Shown: positions 23,721 through 35,559, counted from the first letter of the stretch. The stretch: DNA of 64,000 bases from Lasiosphaeria ovina (GCA_033439765.1 JAULSN010000001.1:3844001-3908000); one strand, 5' to 3'. Notes: a model not told the origin generated them from the letters alone. Made by a program: numbers and translations.

Positions 23721-24710
23721 CTGAAGCGCGCGTGCGAGAAAGACAAAGTAAACGAAGGAGAGTGGAGAGTTGGAGTGGGAGAGGCAGTAGTGATGTTGAG
23801 CTTGGCAGTCTGGGAGGGGGAATTTCACGTTTGCCCCAGCTAGAGAAACCGAGACACGGTAGTGGGATCTGGCTACTAGGTGCGGGAGGAAGATTTCCGA
23901 TCTCATAGCGAGTGGGAGGCAGGGATTGATTTACAGGATGGCATAGAACCATCCCCTTCGCGATCCTTTTCGAGATTCCAGGCATCTACGATTTCACATG
24001 GAGTATGTCGGGGGTGGAGAAGGGATGCTACTAGCAGCACGGTCTAGATAACGGCCCTCTGAACCACAAACGTGACACCACATTTTCTCTTCGTATTCCA
24101 GGCGATGCAGCCAGCGCCCAGAACCTGTGGGATCTTCTTTCTTGACCATACTACTACGCATATACCCAAATATTATTCCCTATTCGGCGCCCACAACATT
24201 TTTCTCAAGCCCAGTTTTGCTTCCAGGGGCCTAGGCCTGTAACAAATCCTGGTTAGGCTGGTATATATATATGAGGCTTTAGTTATAATTATAGACACAA
24301 GCTGGATTAACTGATTACAACACTCGATACCAATGGCCGACTGCTGACGGCTTTGCTGTTTCATTAAACATATTTACTAATCACATGTGGCCGTAATTCT
24401 TTGGCCTCGCTATAGTTCCATACTGAAATGGTGGGTATCTCTGAACTGTAACCTAATCCCCGCGCAACGCCCAATAAACAGCACAAAAGGGAAACCAGGA
24501 TCTTCTCAGAAATCGAGGCATTTGACTCCCGACAAAAGGAAAGAAAACAGCCAACGCTCCAACCCCAGGCGTGTTCATTGCCTAGACTAAACACCATGAC
24601 CACCTATTCTCTAAAATACCACATACAGTCCTCTCAACATTGGGTTTCACAGCCCATGCTCAGTATTTCCTGCCCGCCATTCAGTAACCACTTGCAAGAC
24701 AAGTGATTTT
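23721..24710. other. Convergent intergenic region
   Basis: 3' flanks of the NEDD8 and Elongin A genes; AT-rich around 24160-24600 with a short (AT)n near 24260. No gene seen. Confidence 0.6.
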
Positions 24711-26096
24711 TCAGGTGCGCCGGCGTTTCTTCGGCTTCATAAAGATGTCAACGCGCTTCTTCTTTCCGGCGACCACGGAGTCAGCTGGCTGCCGGGCCGG
24801 GGGTTTAGAGCTGGCTACAGTCTCGAATGGGTTGAGATCGTTCAAGGCTGAGGGCGAGGTACTCGGACCGGTAGCAACCGGGTCGGGGGGGGGTGGGCTG
24901 GCACCGCGAGCGGCAATAGGTACCAAGATAGGCGCACGCACAACTGGGGTTACCGAGTTGGAGCCGGGGGCTGACGACAGCAGGCCTCGGCGACGCTTGA
25001 GAGGAGCGCGCTGAGAGGTCGGCGAAGCAGTTTCAGGCGGCGATGAGGCGCTGTAAACTTTGGTGTTCTGTGAATACGGCGACGAGGGTTCCTCGATTTT
25101 GTGTTTCTTGGCTGGCGGGGAAAGAGCACGATAACCGTCGGGAGCTCTCTTGAGTGGACGCATCTCAGGCGTGGGAGGGCTGTCCGACTCATACTCGGGC
25201 TTGATTGCGACTTCGTCGAGTTCGAGATCGTCCAAGAAGCGTCCCTTGGAGGTCGTAGGGGTATAATCTACTATGTTGTCATCGTCATCGTCGAAGCTCA
25301 ACACCTGGGCGCCAGAAGTGGAGGCGGCCGCCGTCTTAGCCTTGCCTGCATTCTTGATGCGAAGTAGGCGAGCCTCTCTCTCCTCGCGATCCGGATCGCT
25401 AGCTGACGCTCTCGTGATGGTGCGAGGCGCCCGGACTATGCTGGCGGTAGGGTCAAACTGGTTCTCAATCCGTTTGCTGGTTATCATGCTCTCAGGTGCC
25501 CGCTTAATTTGTCCAGGCATAACGGGGAGCTTGCCGGTGGGAGTTGAGAGCTTGAGACGCATGGCCTGATCGTGTGCCTCCCGCCTGGCCTTCTGTACAA
25601 AGCTCTGCTTGGGACGCGCCTGGGTGGACCAATGTGGGGTGGTTGCTGTAGACTGTCGTTTGCCGTCCTGGGGGACTGGAGGCAGGTGACGGGCTTCAGC
25701 GGCATTCTTGATGAGGTGAGTCTTGCTAGCCTCTTTGGCCTTTTGCTGCGCGGCATATGTATTCTTCAGCTTCTCGGTAGCCGCAGCGTCGATCTGCGCC
25801 TGGAGGGTTTGGTATTTTTCATAGATTTTATGCCATGACTTTGGATTGCTAGGAATCCACTTATGCTCGGCCGACAGGAATGGAAAGTCTTGCTTGATGA
25901 TGCGTCTCCAGTGTTCGGCCGTCTCCTCGTAAATATCGTCGCTGTTTAGTTCAATAGCGTGCAGCTGACTTGCCGTTTTGATGGCCCTGAGAATCGCCGT
26001 GACTGCCTTGGGAGGCATGCTGCCAAGTCCTGTGATGAGATTGATGTTGTCCAAGGCAACTCTCAGGCCCATCGCGTAAAGTGAACGGGGAGCCAT
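24711..26096 (-). CDS. Elongin A family protein (Ela1-like)
   Basis: Single exon of 461 residues from the ATG at 26096. The N-terminal block MAPRSLYAMGLRVALDNINL, the Pro-Pro turn (GSMPPKAVTAILRAIKTASQ) and ETAEHWRRIIKQDFPF match the Elongin A domain, which contains the BC-box for Elongin C and an F-box-like region. The rest is low-complexity, basic and Pro/Ser-rich, ending in a basic nuclear-localisation-like tail (KPKKRRRT). Elongin A recruits Elongin C and a cullin-based ligase to stalled RNA polymerase II, and in animals stimulates elongation. The frame continues 53 codons upstream, but the ATG at 26096 starts exactly at the conserved N-terminus. Head-to-head with the THO subunit gene. 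Confidence 0.88.
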   Translation of the reverse strand: MAPRSLYAMGLRVALDNINLITGLGSMPPKAVTAILRAIKTASQLHAIELNSDDIYEETAEHWRRIIKQDFPFLSAEHKWIPSNPKSWHKIYEKYQTLQAQIDAAATEKLKNTYAAQQKAKEASKTHLIKNAAEARHLPPVPQDGKRQSTATTPHWSTQARPKQSFVQKARREAHDQAMRLKLSTPTGKLPVMPGQIKRAPESMITSKRIENQFDPTASIVRAPRTITRASASDPDREEREARLLRIKNAGKAKTAAASTSGAQVLSFDDDDDNIVDYTPTTSKGRFLDDLELDEVAIKPEYESDSPPTPEMRPLKRAPDGYRALSPPAKKHKIEEPSSPYSQNTKVYSASSPPETASPTSQRAPLKRRRGLLSSAPGSNSVTPVVRAPILVPIAARGASPPPPDPVATGPSTSPSALNDLNPFETVASSKPPARQPADSVVAGKKKRVDIFMKPKKRRRT

Positions 26097-26864
26097 GGTG
26101 GGTAGTTTTGGGCCCGAAAGCCGCTTTATCAAAACTTTTGCTGGAGAGGGGTAGGGTGTGGGACGGCCAGTGGCTCGAATTTGAGAGACGAAAGCAGTGG
26201 GAGTGAGGTGGCCGTGAATGGGAAGTGAGGGGAAGCAAAAGGGGAGCGACCCCAAGACTAATAAACAATACGAGTTTTTCCGATTTTGAACAGTATCGTT
26301 GTTGTCGTTCAGTCCGGCAGGGCGATCCCGCCTCAGACCTCGCCCCTTTTTTTTGGGTCGAGATCAAACGTTGCAGCTTCTTAGGTAGGTAGAGAGGTGA
26401 TCAACGGGGCTGTCCGAAATGTTACCCAGCGGAACAGTGGTTGAAATGATATCCTCTCTTGATCCGCAATAGGATCAGGCACATTGTTCTTAGAGGAGAG
26501 GGGGTTTGGGTTTGAAATGATGAAAATGACAACGAGAATGAGGTTCGCTGAGGCTCGTGGTGGGCCGTGGCTTAAATACCTTCCATAGCGATACACAGAC
26601 CTAGCCTGCCCCACTTCCCGCCCTACGCTAGAGCCCAAAACGGCCTTTGCAGCTGACGCCGCTACTGTAGGACGCATCTGCACGACCATCTCAGCCTCAT
26701 TTTTCTTTGACCATTCCGCCGACGAGCCGTGTATCCCACTCGCCTTTCACCTCCATTTCCCAGAAGTCGACGGAACAACCACCAGCCCAATTCGTGCCCG
26801 CCCAAGGCTCCCGCCAAAAACGACGCGTAAAGGATTCCAAGGATCTTTCCGTCTCGACTTCAAA
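26097..26864. other. Divergent promoter of Elongin A and THO7 genes
   Basis: Non-coding gap containing a T run (26347-26354) and a short TAGG repeat at about 26381-26391. No gene. Confidence 0.55.
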
Positions 26865-27986
26865 ATGGCTTGGACCCTCCTCGATGACAAAGAGGAAAAT
26901 GAGCTGCACAAGTCCCGACTGCTCAACGTCGAGGAGAAGCCGTTCAAGCGCGTGACTAAGCGCCTAGGCATGCTTCACAAGGTGGTGGTGTTTGATGGCA
27001 TTAAGAGAGCACCGACTCCCCCACCTGAGAGCAACGACCTCGAGAAGGAGAAACAACCTACCGCCACGGATCTGCCTCAGATAAAAGAGAACGTCACCCT
27101 CGACTTCGCGGCCTTCGACAGCAGCATTGCGCGCCTTCAGTTTCTGCTGACGGCCAACGAGCGCGAGCGTGGGCGCTATGCCGCCGACCGAGACCGCATC
27201 GTCTACACGTCGCAGTCCGTCCGCGAAAATACGACTCAGCTGCGTCTCCAGCTTGACCAAGCACGTGCAACTCTGGAACAGCGCAAGAAGTTTGACGAGC
27301 TCGCTGATAAAATCACGAGCAATCCTTCACTGCGCCCGAGGACGGAGCAAGCGGCGAATCTGAGGAAACTTGAAGAAGAGATTGCCGAACTCGAGGCTGA
27401 GAGCCAGACGTACGGGGTAACATGGCGCGAGAGACGGGACCAGTTCGCTAAGATCATGGATGAGAGCATGCGGCTACGGCGTCTAATCCGAGACGAGCAA
27501 GAAGAGGTGGAGCGCCGCGAGGGTATGGACGACGGAGAGGCCGAGGCCGGACAGACGCCGAGACCGGGTCTGGTAAGCGGTAACGCTACGCCCCGGCCCG
27601 ATAGTGGCCTTCTACCTAAGGGTGGCGTTGAGAGCGGCGAGTCCGTAGGGACGCCGCGTCCATTGTCTACAACGGGTGGCCGTACTCCGCGCGACAGCCC
27701 GGCGCCTGGCCAGGACAGCCAGCAGCTACGCAGACATCGGCCTGACCACCTTGCTGCGAGCATATCATTTGCTGGCAGTCAAGCGCCAAGTCGAGAGGCT
27801 TCGGTAGACAGGGCAGATGCCAAGACTGACCAGGGCGACGGAGAGGACGTCGACATGGGCGAGATCAAGGATGACGACGACGAAGAGCCCGATAGCCCCC
27901 TGACACCGCTCCCAGCAGAAGACAATCCACAGATAGTGATCGACGGCGATGAGTCTGGGGAAGAGGATAAAATGGATACAACGTAG
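26865..27986 (+). CDS. THO complex subunit 7 / Mft1-like
   Basis: Uninterrupted frame of 373 residues. The N-terminus (LLDDKEENELHKSRLLNVEE, KPFKRVTKRLGMLHK) is the THOC7 family signature, followed by a long coiled coil (about 85-230: RLQFLLTANERERGRYAADR through LRRLIRDEQEEVERREGM). The C-terminal 140 residues are low complexity with TPRP-type repeats and an acidic end (EIKDDDDEEPDSPLTPLP). THO couples transcription elongation with mRNP packaging and export and prevents R-loops. The ATG sits in good context (AAAATGGCTT). Confidence 0.9.
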   Translation: MAWTLLDDKEENELHKSRLLNVEEKPFKRVTKRLGMLHKVVVFDGIKRAPTPPPESNDLEKEKQPTATDLPQIKENVTLDFAAFDSSIARLQFLLTANERERGRYAADRDRIVYTSQSVRENTTQLRLQLDQARATLEQRKKFDELADKITSNPSLRPRTEQAANLRKLEEEIAELEAESQTYGVTWRERRDQFAKIMDESMRLRRLIRDEQEEVERREGMDDGEAEAGQTPRPGLVSGNATPRPDSGLLPKGGVESGESVGTPRPLSTTGGRTPRDSPAPGQDSQQLRRHRPDHLAASISFAGSQAPSREASVDRADAKTDQGDGEDVDMGEIKDDDDEEPDSPLTPLPAEDNPQIVIDGDESGEEDKMDTT

Positions 27987-28178
27987 TCGGGAAGGGAAAG
28001 TTAGCTATCTGTACGTTGGGTAGCTTTGGTCGATGGGGCATTAGGAAAGTGTACATTGCAGCTATTAAGGCATTAAAACATCTTTGCGCTCTGGTTTGTC
28101 AAAGTTAGGAGGTATCATTATGCTCATTAACTCCTCGCCACGGAATAATACCACCTCCGTCCATATCTATTCTCTTTG
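27987..28178. other. Convergent 3' region, THO7 and TBCA genes
   Basis: Short AT-rich 3' flank shared by two convergent genes. Confidence 0.6.
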
Positions 28179-28716
28179 TTAAGCCGTGGCGGATACGACA
28201 GCCGCCTGCTCATCCCCCTCCGTACCATTGTCCAACACGTCCTTCTGCGCCGTCACCTTCTGCCCAGACACCAATGCTTCCTTGGCTTTCTTCAGCTGCT
28301 CTTCTGAAGCGGTGCCATCACTCTCCGAAATGGCGATCTGCTCCTCAAGCTTCTGCACCGCATCTGTGATGCGTACTCCAAGCGGCCCAAACACTGCCTT
28401 AGTCTCTTCCAGCGCGGTTTTCTAAGGGTTAGGGTTAACGCACTATGCTGAGAATGCCCACGGCTTGGGAGACGAAAACAAAATATCATTCCCCCCCTTT
28501 TGGTTTTCGTCAAATGATCTTCTGTAGTTTATTTACCTCTTGCTTGAGCACATACTCGGCATTACTGTCCAAGTCCGGGTTCTCGGCTTCGATTTCCCCG
28601 GCCAGCTTCTGGATGCGCGCCTCCTGATTTGCCTGCTCCTTGTGGTAGTATGTCTCTTCTTTGACGAGGCGCTGGACCGATTGGGTCGCAATGGTGAGTG
28701 CTGACGGAGGCGCCAT
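28179..28716 (-). CDS. Tubulin-specific chaperone A (TBCA/Rbl2)
   Basis: Exons 28716-28537 and 28421-28179, separated by a 115-nt intron (GTAAAT..CTTAG), encode 140 residues. The protein is almost wholly helical, with the TBCA pattern LTIATQSVQRLVKEETYYHK, EYVLKQE-KTALEETKAVFGPL and RITDAVQKLEEQIA. TBCA is a three-helix bundle that captures beta-tubulin after chaperonin folding and buffers free beta-tubulin. The acidic C-terminal extension (NGTEGDEQAAVVSATA) is typical of fungal members. The intron acceptor is preceded by two copies of the telomere-type hexamer (TTAGGG on the plus strand), which serve as its pyrimidine tract. Confidence 0.92.
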
Positions 28717-30240
28717 GCTGTCTGTATGTCTGATGAGTTGCTTGATGATCCGGTAAGATGGGCGTGAAGTCACGGAGTGTACGATCAAGAGTGAGTAGGA
28801 AGGTGGTTAGTTTGACGCTGGGCTGGATGCTTGCAAAGAGAAGTAACTGGCTGCCTGCTGAATGCCTGGGATGATTGTGTTGTCGGTGTTGTTGAATAGG
28901 GTGGGGGTTGGCGGGGTACTATCCTCTCGCACCGCCCAAGACAGGATACTTTGTACGGACTATGGAGAGTGAGTGCTCGTTCCTGCGCTTTGGCTGGGAT
29001 ACCACTCAACCATGCGATTGCGAAATTACCCTCAAACAGGGCCTCACGGCCTCCAGTCCTCGTGCAGTAAATTACAATGATACTACTCCGTGTTTGAAAC
29101 TGAAATTCAACCGGAGCTCAATGAAATAAAACTTCACTCCACCGATGTATGGGCTAAATGCACATGCCCAATTGCAAAGACAAAAAAAGGCAACGCTCGA
29201 TATTGTTGAAAGACTCATTTCTCTATAGCCCCCAATTGACGTATCCACGGTGACGAACTTGCATCATGGCCTGAGACAGACGTGGCTTCCTTCTCGATAG
29301 CGCGCTAGAATATTCTAGTCCTCATCGCCTCTCTCCCTGCCTGCACGCCTGCACTCTTGTCTAACATGATATCCGGCCCCCACCCATTTAAGTTTTGATT
29401 GATGACTCAACCATGGTCAATCCTTCATGTCAATGACATTCGAGAGTCTCGAGACAAATATTGTAGATAAGTTTGCCTTGGCCATGGAATACTCTTCCAT
29501 GGATACTTACTATACAGGAATGTATGTGTAGACTAATGAAAGGAGTGCTGTCATCACTGGATCAGAACCTTTCAGCGTACACGTGTAGGTGTCCTTTGGA
29601 AAAACAAGGGACAAGTCATCCCGTGCCCCAAAGATCACAAACACTTTCAATTGGCTTCCCCCGCACTGGGGCTGCAGGGGCCTGAGTGAGCTGCAGGGCG
29701 TCATCAAGACTTCTGGGATGGGGTGCTGGAGCATGACTTAGCCGAGTTTGGAAGTTGGGTAACCGCACAGGCAGCGTGCGCTGCGGTATGTACAGTGGCC
29801 TGGACCTGGTCTAGCCCGGCTTGCTTTAAGTACTCCACCTTCAAAACAGGTGCGAGAGGCGACTTCTCGAAACTGGACACGTCGCGCACAACAGGGCCGC
29901 ATCCTGTCCTTTTTAATAGGTGGTTGAGGCTGAACCTGACATCCAACAGTCGCCTGGAAAAGAGGCCCAGCTCACTCGCTTTTTTGCTTCTATTCTCTTG
30001 CCCGGGAGCTCATTGCCTGTGCATGGTTCCATGGTTTATTCATAGCTCCTGTTATTTCCCGCACTTGGAAGGATTCTGTCTGGTCGTCAGGTCTCTCAAT
30101 CATCCGTAGAATCGGAACTTTGCGCAAGACGCATTGCCACCACGACCTCCTTTCCCCCCGTCTGCACCCCTATCTGCTGTTGAACGGTTCCCCGTAAGAC
30201 ACCCGTCCCGCGCAAGCTGGGTTCGGCACATTTACCAACA
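28717..30240. other. Divergent intergenic region, TBCA to Ca2+-ATPase
   Basis: 1.5 kb without a recognisable gene. It contains a perfect 8-bp inverted repeat around a 5-nt loop at 29482-29502 (CCATGGAA/TTCCATGG). The last 120 bases are pyrimidine-rich, as expected of a 5' leader. Confidence 0.55.
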
Positions 30241-33200
30241 ATGGAGACTCCCTTTACAAAGTCGGTTCACCAAGTTCTCGGCGCTCTGGGCACCAACCCT
30301 GCCACGGGCTTGACCGACGAACAAGTGCACCAGGCGCGAAATGTGTACGGCAAGAATGGTATGTAGAATGCAACTCGATCGTCCACGTCCATGCCCCTCC
30401 TAGACTAACAGTTGCTTGTGTAGCTATTCCCGACGAACCACCCACGCCGCTGTGGGAGCTCATCCTCGAGCAGTTCAAGGACCAGCTTGTCATCATCCTC
30501 TTAGGCTCTGCCGTTGTCTCTTTTGTTTTGGCGCTTTTTGAGGAGGACGGCGGATGGAGTGCATTCGTTGACCCGGCCGTCATTCTCACCATCTTGATCC
30601 TGAATTCTGTCGTGGGAGTTTCCCAGGAGAGCAGTGCCGAAAAGGCCATCGCTGCCCTGCAGGAATACTCTGCTAACGAGGCAAACGTGTTGCGCAATGG
30701 TCACATCTCCCGCGTCAAGGCCGAGGAGCTCGTGCCGGGCGACATCGTTGACATTGCCGTGGGCGCTCGCATTCCCGCCGACTGCAGGCTGGTTGCCATT
30801 GAGAGCAACAGCTTCGCTGTAGACCAGGCCATCCTTACCGGAGAGAGCGAAAGCGTCGGTAAAGACAGCGACGTTGTCCTGTCTGACGAAATGGCAGTTC
30901 TGCAGGATCAGACCAACATGCTCTTCTCTGGAACCACTGTCGTGACTGGACACGCTAAGGCCGTCGTGGTCCTGACTGGCTCGAACACCGCCATTGGCGA
31001 TATCCACGAGAGCATCACCGCCCAGATCTCCGAGCCAACACCCCTGAAACAAAAGCTCAACGATTTTGGTGACAAGCTTGCCAAAGTCATTACGGTCATC
31101 TGCATCCTTGTCTGGCTCATCAACATTCCCAATTTTAGCGATCCTAGCCATGGTAGCTGGACCAAGGGCGCCATCTACTACCTCAAGATCGCCGTCTCCC
31201 TTGGCGTTGCCGCTATTCCCGAGGGGCTGGCTGTCGTTATCACCACTTGCCTGGCACTTGGGACCCGGAAAATGGCCGCTAAGAACGCCGTCGTCAGAAG
31301 TCTGCCCTCTGTGGAAACCTTGGGAAGCTGCAGTGTTATCTGCTCCGACAAGACCGGCACTCTGACTACCAACCAGATGAGTGTCAACAAGATTGTATAC
31401 TTCAACCAGAGCGGCTCTGATCTCGACGAGCTTGATGTTGAGGGAACCACGTTTGAGCCAAAGGGAGCCATCAAGTCGCAGGGCAAGGCTGTCACCGATA
31501 TCGTCCAGAAGTCCGCAACCGTCCTCCAAATGGCAGAGGTCGCCGCTCTCTGCAACGACGCTCACCTTGACTACCACCCTCATTCCGCAACTTTCTCCAA
31601 TGTCGGCGAGGCCACCGAAGGTGCACTACGGGTCATGGTTGAGAAAATCGGACCTTGTGCTCCAGCAAACTGCCAACCCCAAAGTCGTGTCCACTACGCC
31701 AGCGCCTGGTACGAGAGCAAGTACAAACGACTTGCTACTTATGAGTTCTCGCGTGATCGCAAGAGCATGTCTGTACTTGTCGAGGGCGGAGGAAAAAAGA
31801 AGCTGTTTGTGAAAGGGGCACCGGAGTCGCTCATTGAGCGTTGCACCCATGCCATCCTCGGCCCTAATGGAAAGAAAGTTCCGTTGGATCGCAAGCTATC
31901 TCAGATTCTCCTAAAGGAAGTTGTTGATTACGGCAACCGAGGACTCCGCGTTATCGCCCTGGCTAGCCATGATGATGTCTCCGGCAACCCCCTTCTCCAT
32001 ACCGCCAAGTCCACTTCTGAATATGCCTCTTTGGAGCAAAATCTTACCTTCCTCGGCCTCGTCGGAATGCTTGATCCTCCTCGACCGGAGGTTCCTGCTT
32101 CGATCAAAAAGTGCAGAGAGGCTGGTATCCGGGTCATTGTTATCACTGGCGATAATCGCAATACGGCGGAGAGTATCTGCCGCCAGATCGGCATTTTTGG
32201 GCAGAAGGAGAACCTCACTGGTAAAAGCTTCACTGGCCGTGAGTTCGACAGCCTCAGCCCTAGCGAACAGCTTGAGGCCTCCAAGACTGCGTCTCTCTTT
32301 TCTCGTGTCGAGCCTAGTCACAAGTCGAAGCTTGTCGACCTCCTCCAGTCTCTTGGAGAAGTTGTTGCCATGACTGGTGATGGTGTGAATGACGCGCCTG
32401 CTCTCAAGAAGTCCGACATTGGCGTCGCCATGGGTTCGGGCACTGACGTGTCCAAGCTTGCGGCCGACATGGTCCTGGCTGACAATAACTTTGCCACCAT
32501 CGGACTCGCCATTGAGGAAGGCCGGTCGATCTACAACAACACCCAGCAATTCATTCGGTACCTAATCTCATCCAATATCGGCGAGGTCGTCTCCATCTTC
32601 TTGACCGCCGCCTTGGGAATGCCCGAGGCCTTGATCCCTGTCCAGCTTCTATGGGTTAACCTCGTCACGGATGGTCTTCCCGCGACAGCATTGTCGTTCA
32701 ACCCGCCAGACCATGATATCATGAAGCGCCAACCGAGAAAGCGGGACGAACCGCTGATTGGCGGGTGGCTCTTCTTCCGGTATCTCGTCATTGGAACCTA
32801 CGTTGGGCTTGCCACGGTCGCCGGATACGCCTGGTGGTTTATGTTCTACTCGGAGGGCCCCCAGATTACCTTTCAACAGCTCTCGAACTTCCACCGCTGC
32901 TCCACCGAGTTCCCGGAGATTGGCTGCGAGATGTTCAGCAATGACATGGCCAAGGCCGGCTCGACCATCTCGCTTTCGATCCTCGTCACCATTGAGATGT
33001 TCAACGCCATGAACGCCCTGTCGTCAAGCGAATCTCTCCTGACCCTCCCCGTGTGGGATAACATGATGCTTGTGTATGCTATTGCCTTGTCGATGGCATT
33101 GCACTTTGCACTGCTCTACACCCCTGTCCTCCAGACGCTGTTCTCTATCTTGCCTCTCAACTGGACCGAATGGAAGGCAGTTGTTATCATCAGCGCACCT

Positions 33201-33363
33201 GTGATGTAAGTTCTCTCAGCCTCTTAACCTTTACTGGTTATTTTGCTCAACTCAAACTAACGTGGTCTATAGCCTCATCGACGAGGTGTTGAAGTTTTTC
33301 GAGCGCATGTTCTTCGTTCAAGACGCTGCGAGCGTGGTTTCGCAGGACAAAAAAAAACAATAG
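30241..33363 (+). CDS. SERCA-type Ca2+-transporting P-type ATPase
   Basis: Exons 30241-30358, 30424-33205 and 33273-33363 encode 996 residues, the SERCA size. Seen motifs: actuator TGES at 178-181; IPEGL in TM4; phosphorylation site SDKTGTLT with Asp348; hinge [18 protein letters not shown] around 689-706; TM6 calcium site [18 protein letters not shown]. The P2A subclass is clear from GIPEGL-type TM4, the [15 protein letters not shown] segment and the long L7-8 loop with two Cys. It pumps cytosolic Ca2+ into ER or a related compartment; the Neurospora counterpart is NCA-1. The last exon codes the C-terminal [14 protein letters not shown]. Introns are 65 and 67 nt. A 360-codon open frame antisense to exon 2 is a coding shadow. 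Confidence 0.96.
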
Positions 33364-33701
33364 AAATAGAGGACAGAGGCATGGAGTCCCAGATATATTT
33401 AGACCCTGTACAGTAGTTGATCTCATTGCATGCTCATTCCGGAAAGTTGGCGTGTATGAACCAAAAAGGTGAAAAATGTAAATCACAGGGTCAAGTCACC
33501 AAATGGAGGCCGGTAGCAATGCAAATTCTCCTCAAACTCGAGAAAGAACGCACTATCCCATCCCATCACGGGCTGCATCAGACTGTCCCCATCGCTTAAT
33601 TGTTCTAATGTTACATTGCCCAGGCGTGGGTAGCTCAGGATATGGCGAGAACATGTCCCCATCCAGAGCAATTCGCGCCCCATGACCATGTCCGAGCGCC
33701 T
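33364..33701. other. Convergent intergenic region
   Basis: 3' flanks of the Ca2+-ATPase and proteasome genes; no feature seen. Confidence 0.6.
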
Positions 33702-34663
33702 CTAATCCTGCCGTCCCTTCAACAGTCTCTTGGTCACCTTGTCCTTTTCAATGATGTATACATGGGCGCCCCAGCCGGACAAAGCGTCTCGGTCCACGGC
33801 ACTCATGAGCGCTTGTGAAATGGTCTCGAAGAGGTCTTCGGGGGCCTACATGTCCTCAAGTTAGTCAAAGGGGAGGAATACGGGGGCAACCCTTCCTGCG
33901 AGGCTAAACATGAGTAAATGAGTGTAAGGGGACACGTACCAGATTGGGCTCCCACAGGCTCTCGCACATGCCGTACAATTGATCCGTGGCGGTACCGCTG
34001 ACGATGAAGTCTGCGGCAAAGTCGATGCACCCGATGCTGTCGAAGCCGCAGATGAAGGGCTTGCTCGTCTTGGGGTCGAGGCCGGCGACGACGGGGCTGA
34101 CAAAGTAGGGGCCGAACCGTTTCTCGTACAGGCTGCTGCTGACCAGGTTCGCAAACGTCTTGGGCGCAATGTTGCGCTCCTCGCGCAGCCGGTACATGTT
34201 CACCTTGTACCGGAACAGGTCCGACACCGTCGACAGGTCCGTCGCCAGCCCCGTCAGCCCCAGGAACACGTTGTCCCCGTACTGGAAGATCTTGGGGAAG
34301 TTGTTCGACACCGTCAGCGCTTGCAGCCCGAGCCGCAGGTCGCACGCAATCGCCACGCAATCCTTGCCCACCATGGCCACGCACGCACCGCCGTCTGGTT
34401 TATTGCGAGAGAGGGAGTCAGCGCCAACATTCTTTCTTCGACCCGTAGGGGGGGGGGACCCGAGGTTGATGGTCTTTTGATGGCACGAGGGAAACAGAGG
34501 CTGGCCATTTACTTATTGAGAAAGGAGACGACTATATTCCCACCAGACAGAAGAGTTAGCTTCCTTGTTCTTCATCATTCATCGCCGTTCGAGCTGTCCT
34601 GCCGCGGGATGCAGGACACGTTCGCGATCTGTTGGACAGGTGCAGGGAGCTTTGACTTACCAT
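33702..34663 (-). CDS. pup3: 20S proteasome subunit beta-3 (PUP3)
   Basis: Four coding exons: 34663-34661, 34531-34513, 34394-33940 and 33845-33702; 206 residues. The first coding exon is the ATG alone, immediately followed by a GTAAGT donor; a 19-nt exon adds SSPFSI, and exon 3 completes [19 protein letters not shown], the standard beta-3 start. Later blocks are [55 protein letters not shown] and a C-terminal [13 protein letters not shown]. Beta-3 is a structural, non-catalytic subunit of the beta rings. Introns are 129, 118 and 94 nt with proper phases. The start exons are inferred from homology and splice rules, not from transcripts. Divergent from a UBX-domain gene. Confidence 0.92.
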
Positions 34664-35559
34664 TGTGTCGCGATATGTGTATATCGCCCGTTGTTAGTCG
34701 GCGGTGTGATCAGAAGCCCAGGGCAATATCAAGATATGGCAGGTGTCGTGTGTGGATGTCGATGGTGGAATGACGCTGTCGTCGTGTGTGGTCGCGCTTT
34801 TGGTTGCTCTGGTCGTGTTGCTGGAGCTGTCGTCGTTAAGCTCCGTCAGCCTTGAAGCGCAATGGCAAGGCAGGCAACACACCAGCTGGCGCGGCGGCTG
34901 GGCTACTGGTCGGGAAAAACTGGGCTCCACTGACAGGGGCCTCATGCTTGACAGGATGTTGGTAGAAAGCGAAGGCGGTGACGAGAGGCGCTAAGTTTGG
35001 GGGGTTGCGCGAAGCTTCCTGCCTGGAGAGGGGCTCGTTAGGCGGGTGAGTAATGAATTACCCCTCCAAAGGCATGGAAGCTCCCCGAACAACCACAGCT
35101 CCCACTAGAAAGACACTCGACCTAGATTCCATCCGCTGCTGTGACATACCTTTCTTTAACTACGAACCTGACGCAACGCAGAGCTCCCTTTCTACTTACA
35201 CACTCGGCGAAACTTGGTTACCCTTTTCTGTGCATTGTCTACAGAATTCGGCTTCTTCAAGTCGACTCAACGCGGAGCGTTGGGTATAAGCTGCACCCAG
35301 TTCATTGCTGCTCGTTGGCTACAAGGCAACAGTTACGAATCGAGCTGCCTTGCCGACAAAGTACCTGGTAGTTTTTGGGATTCTGCTAGGACCCGCGAGA
35401 CTTTCGCAACATCTTGGACGGCCTATTTGCGCTGCGCAATCGAGGGTCGTCTTTCTACCCAAAACAACCGAGGACTCGAGTAAACTTTCCTTATAGACTT
35501 GAAGTATCACAACTCCAAGGGCTAGGAGCGACGACGCTCTTTGCTCTGTTAGAGACATC
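34664..35559. other. Divergent promoter of pup3 and the UBX gene
   Basis: 896-base gap between two ubiquitin-proteasome genes; only short motif-free frames. No proteasome control element (GGTGGCAAA) was found by eye. Confidence 0.5.

Noticed and set aside
30501..31583. 360-codon frame antisense to the Ca2+-ATPase
   Set aside because: Shadow of a conserved GC-rich coding exon; no motif of its own.
33627..33700. tRNA-like word (GTGGGTAGCTCAGGA)
   Set aside because: Resembles an A box, but no B box or cloverleaf arms could be drawn.
33979..34773. 264-codon frame opposite the proteasome beta-3 gene
   Set aside because: Antisense shadow extending into the promoter; no family resemblance.
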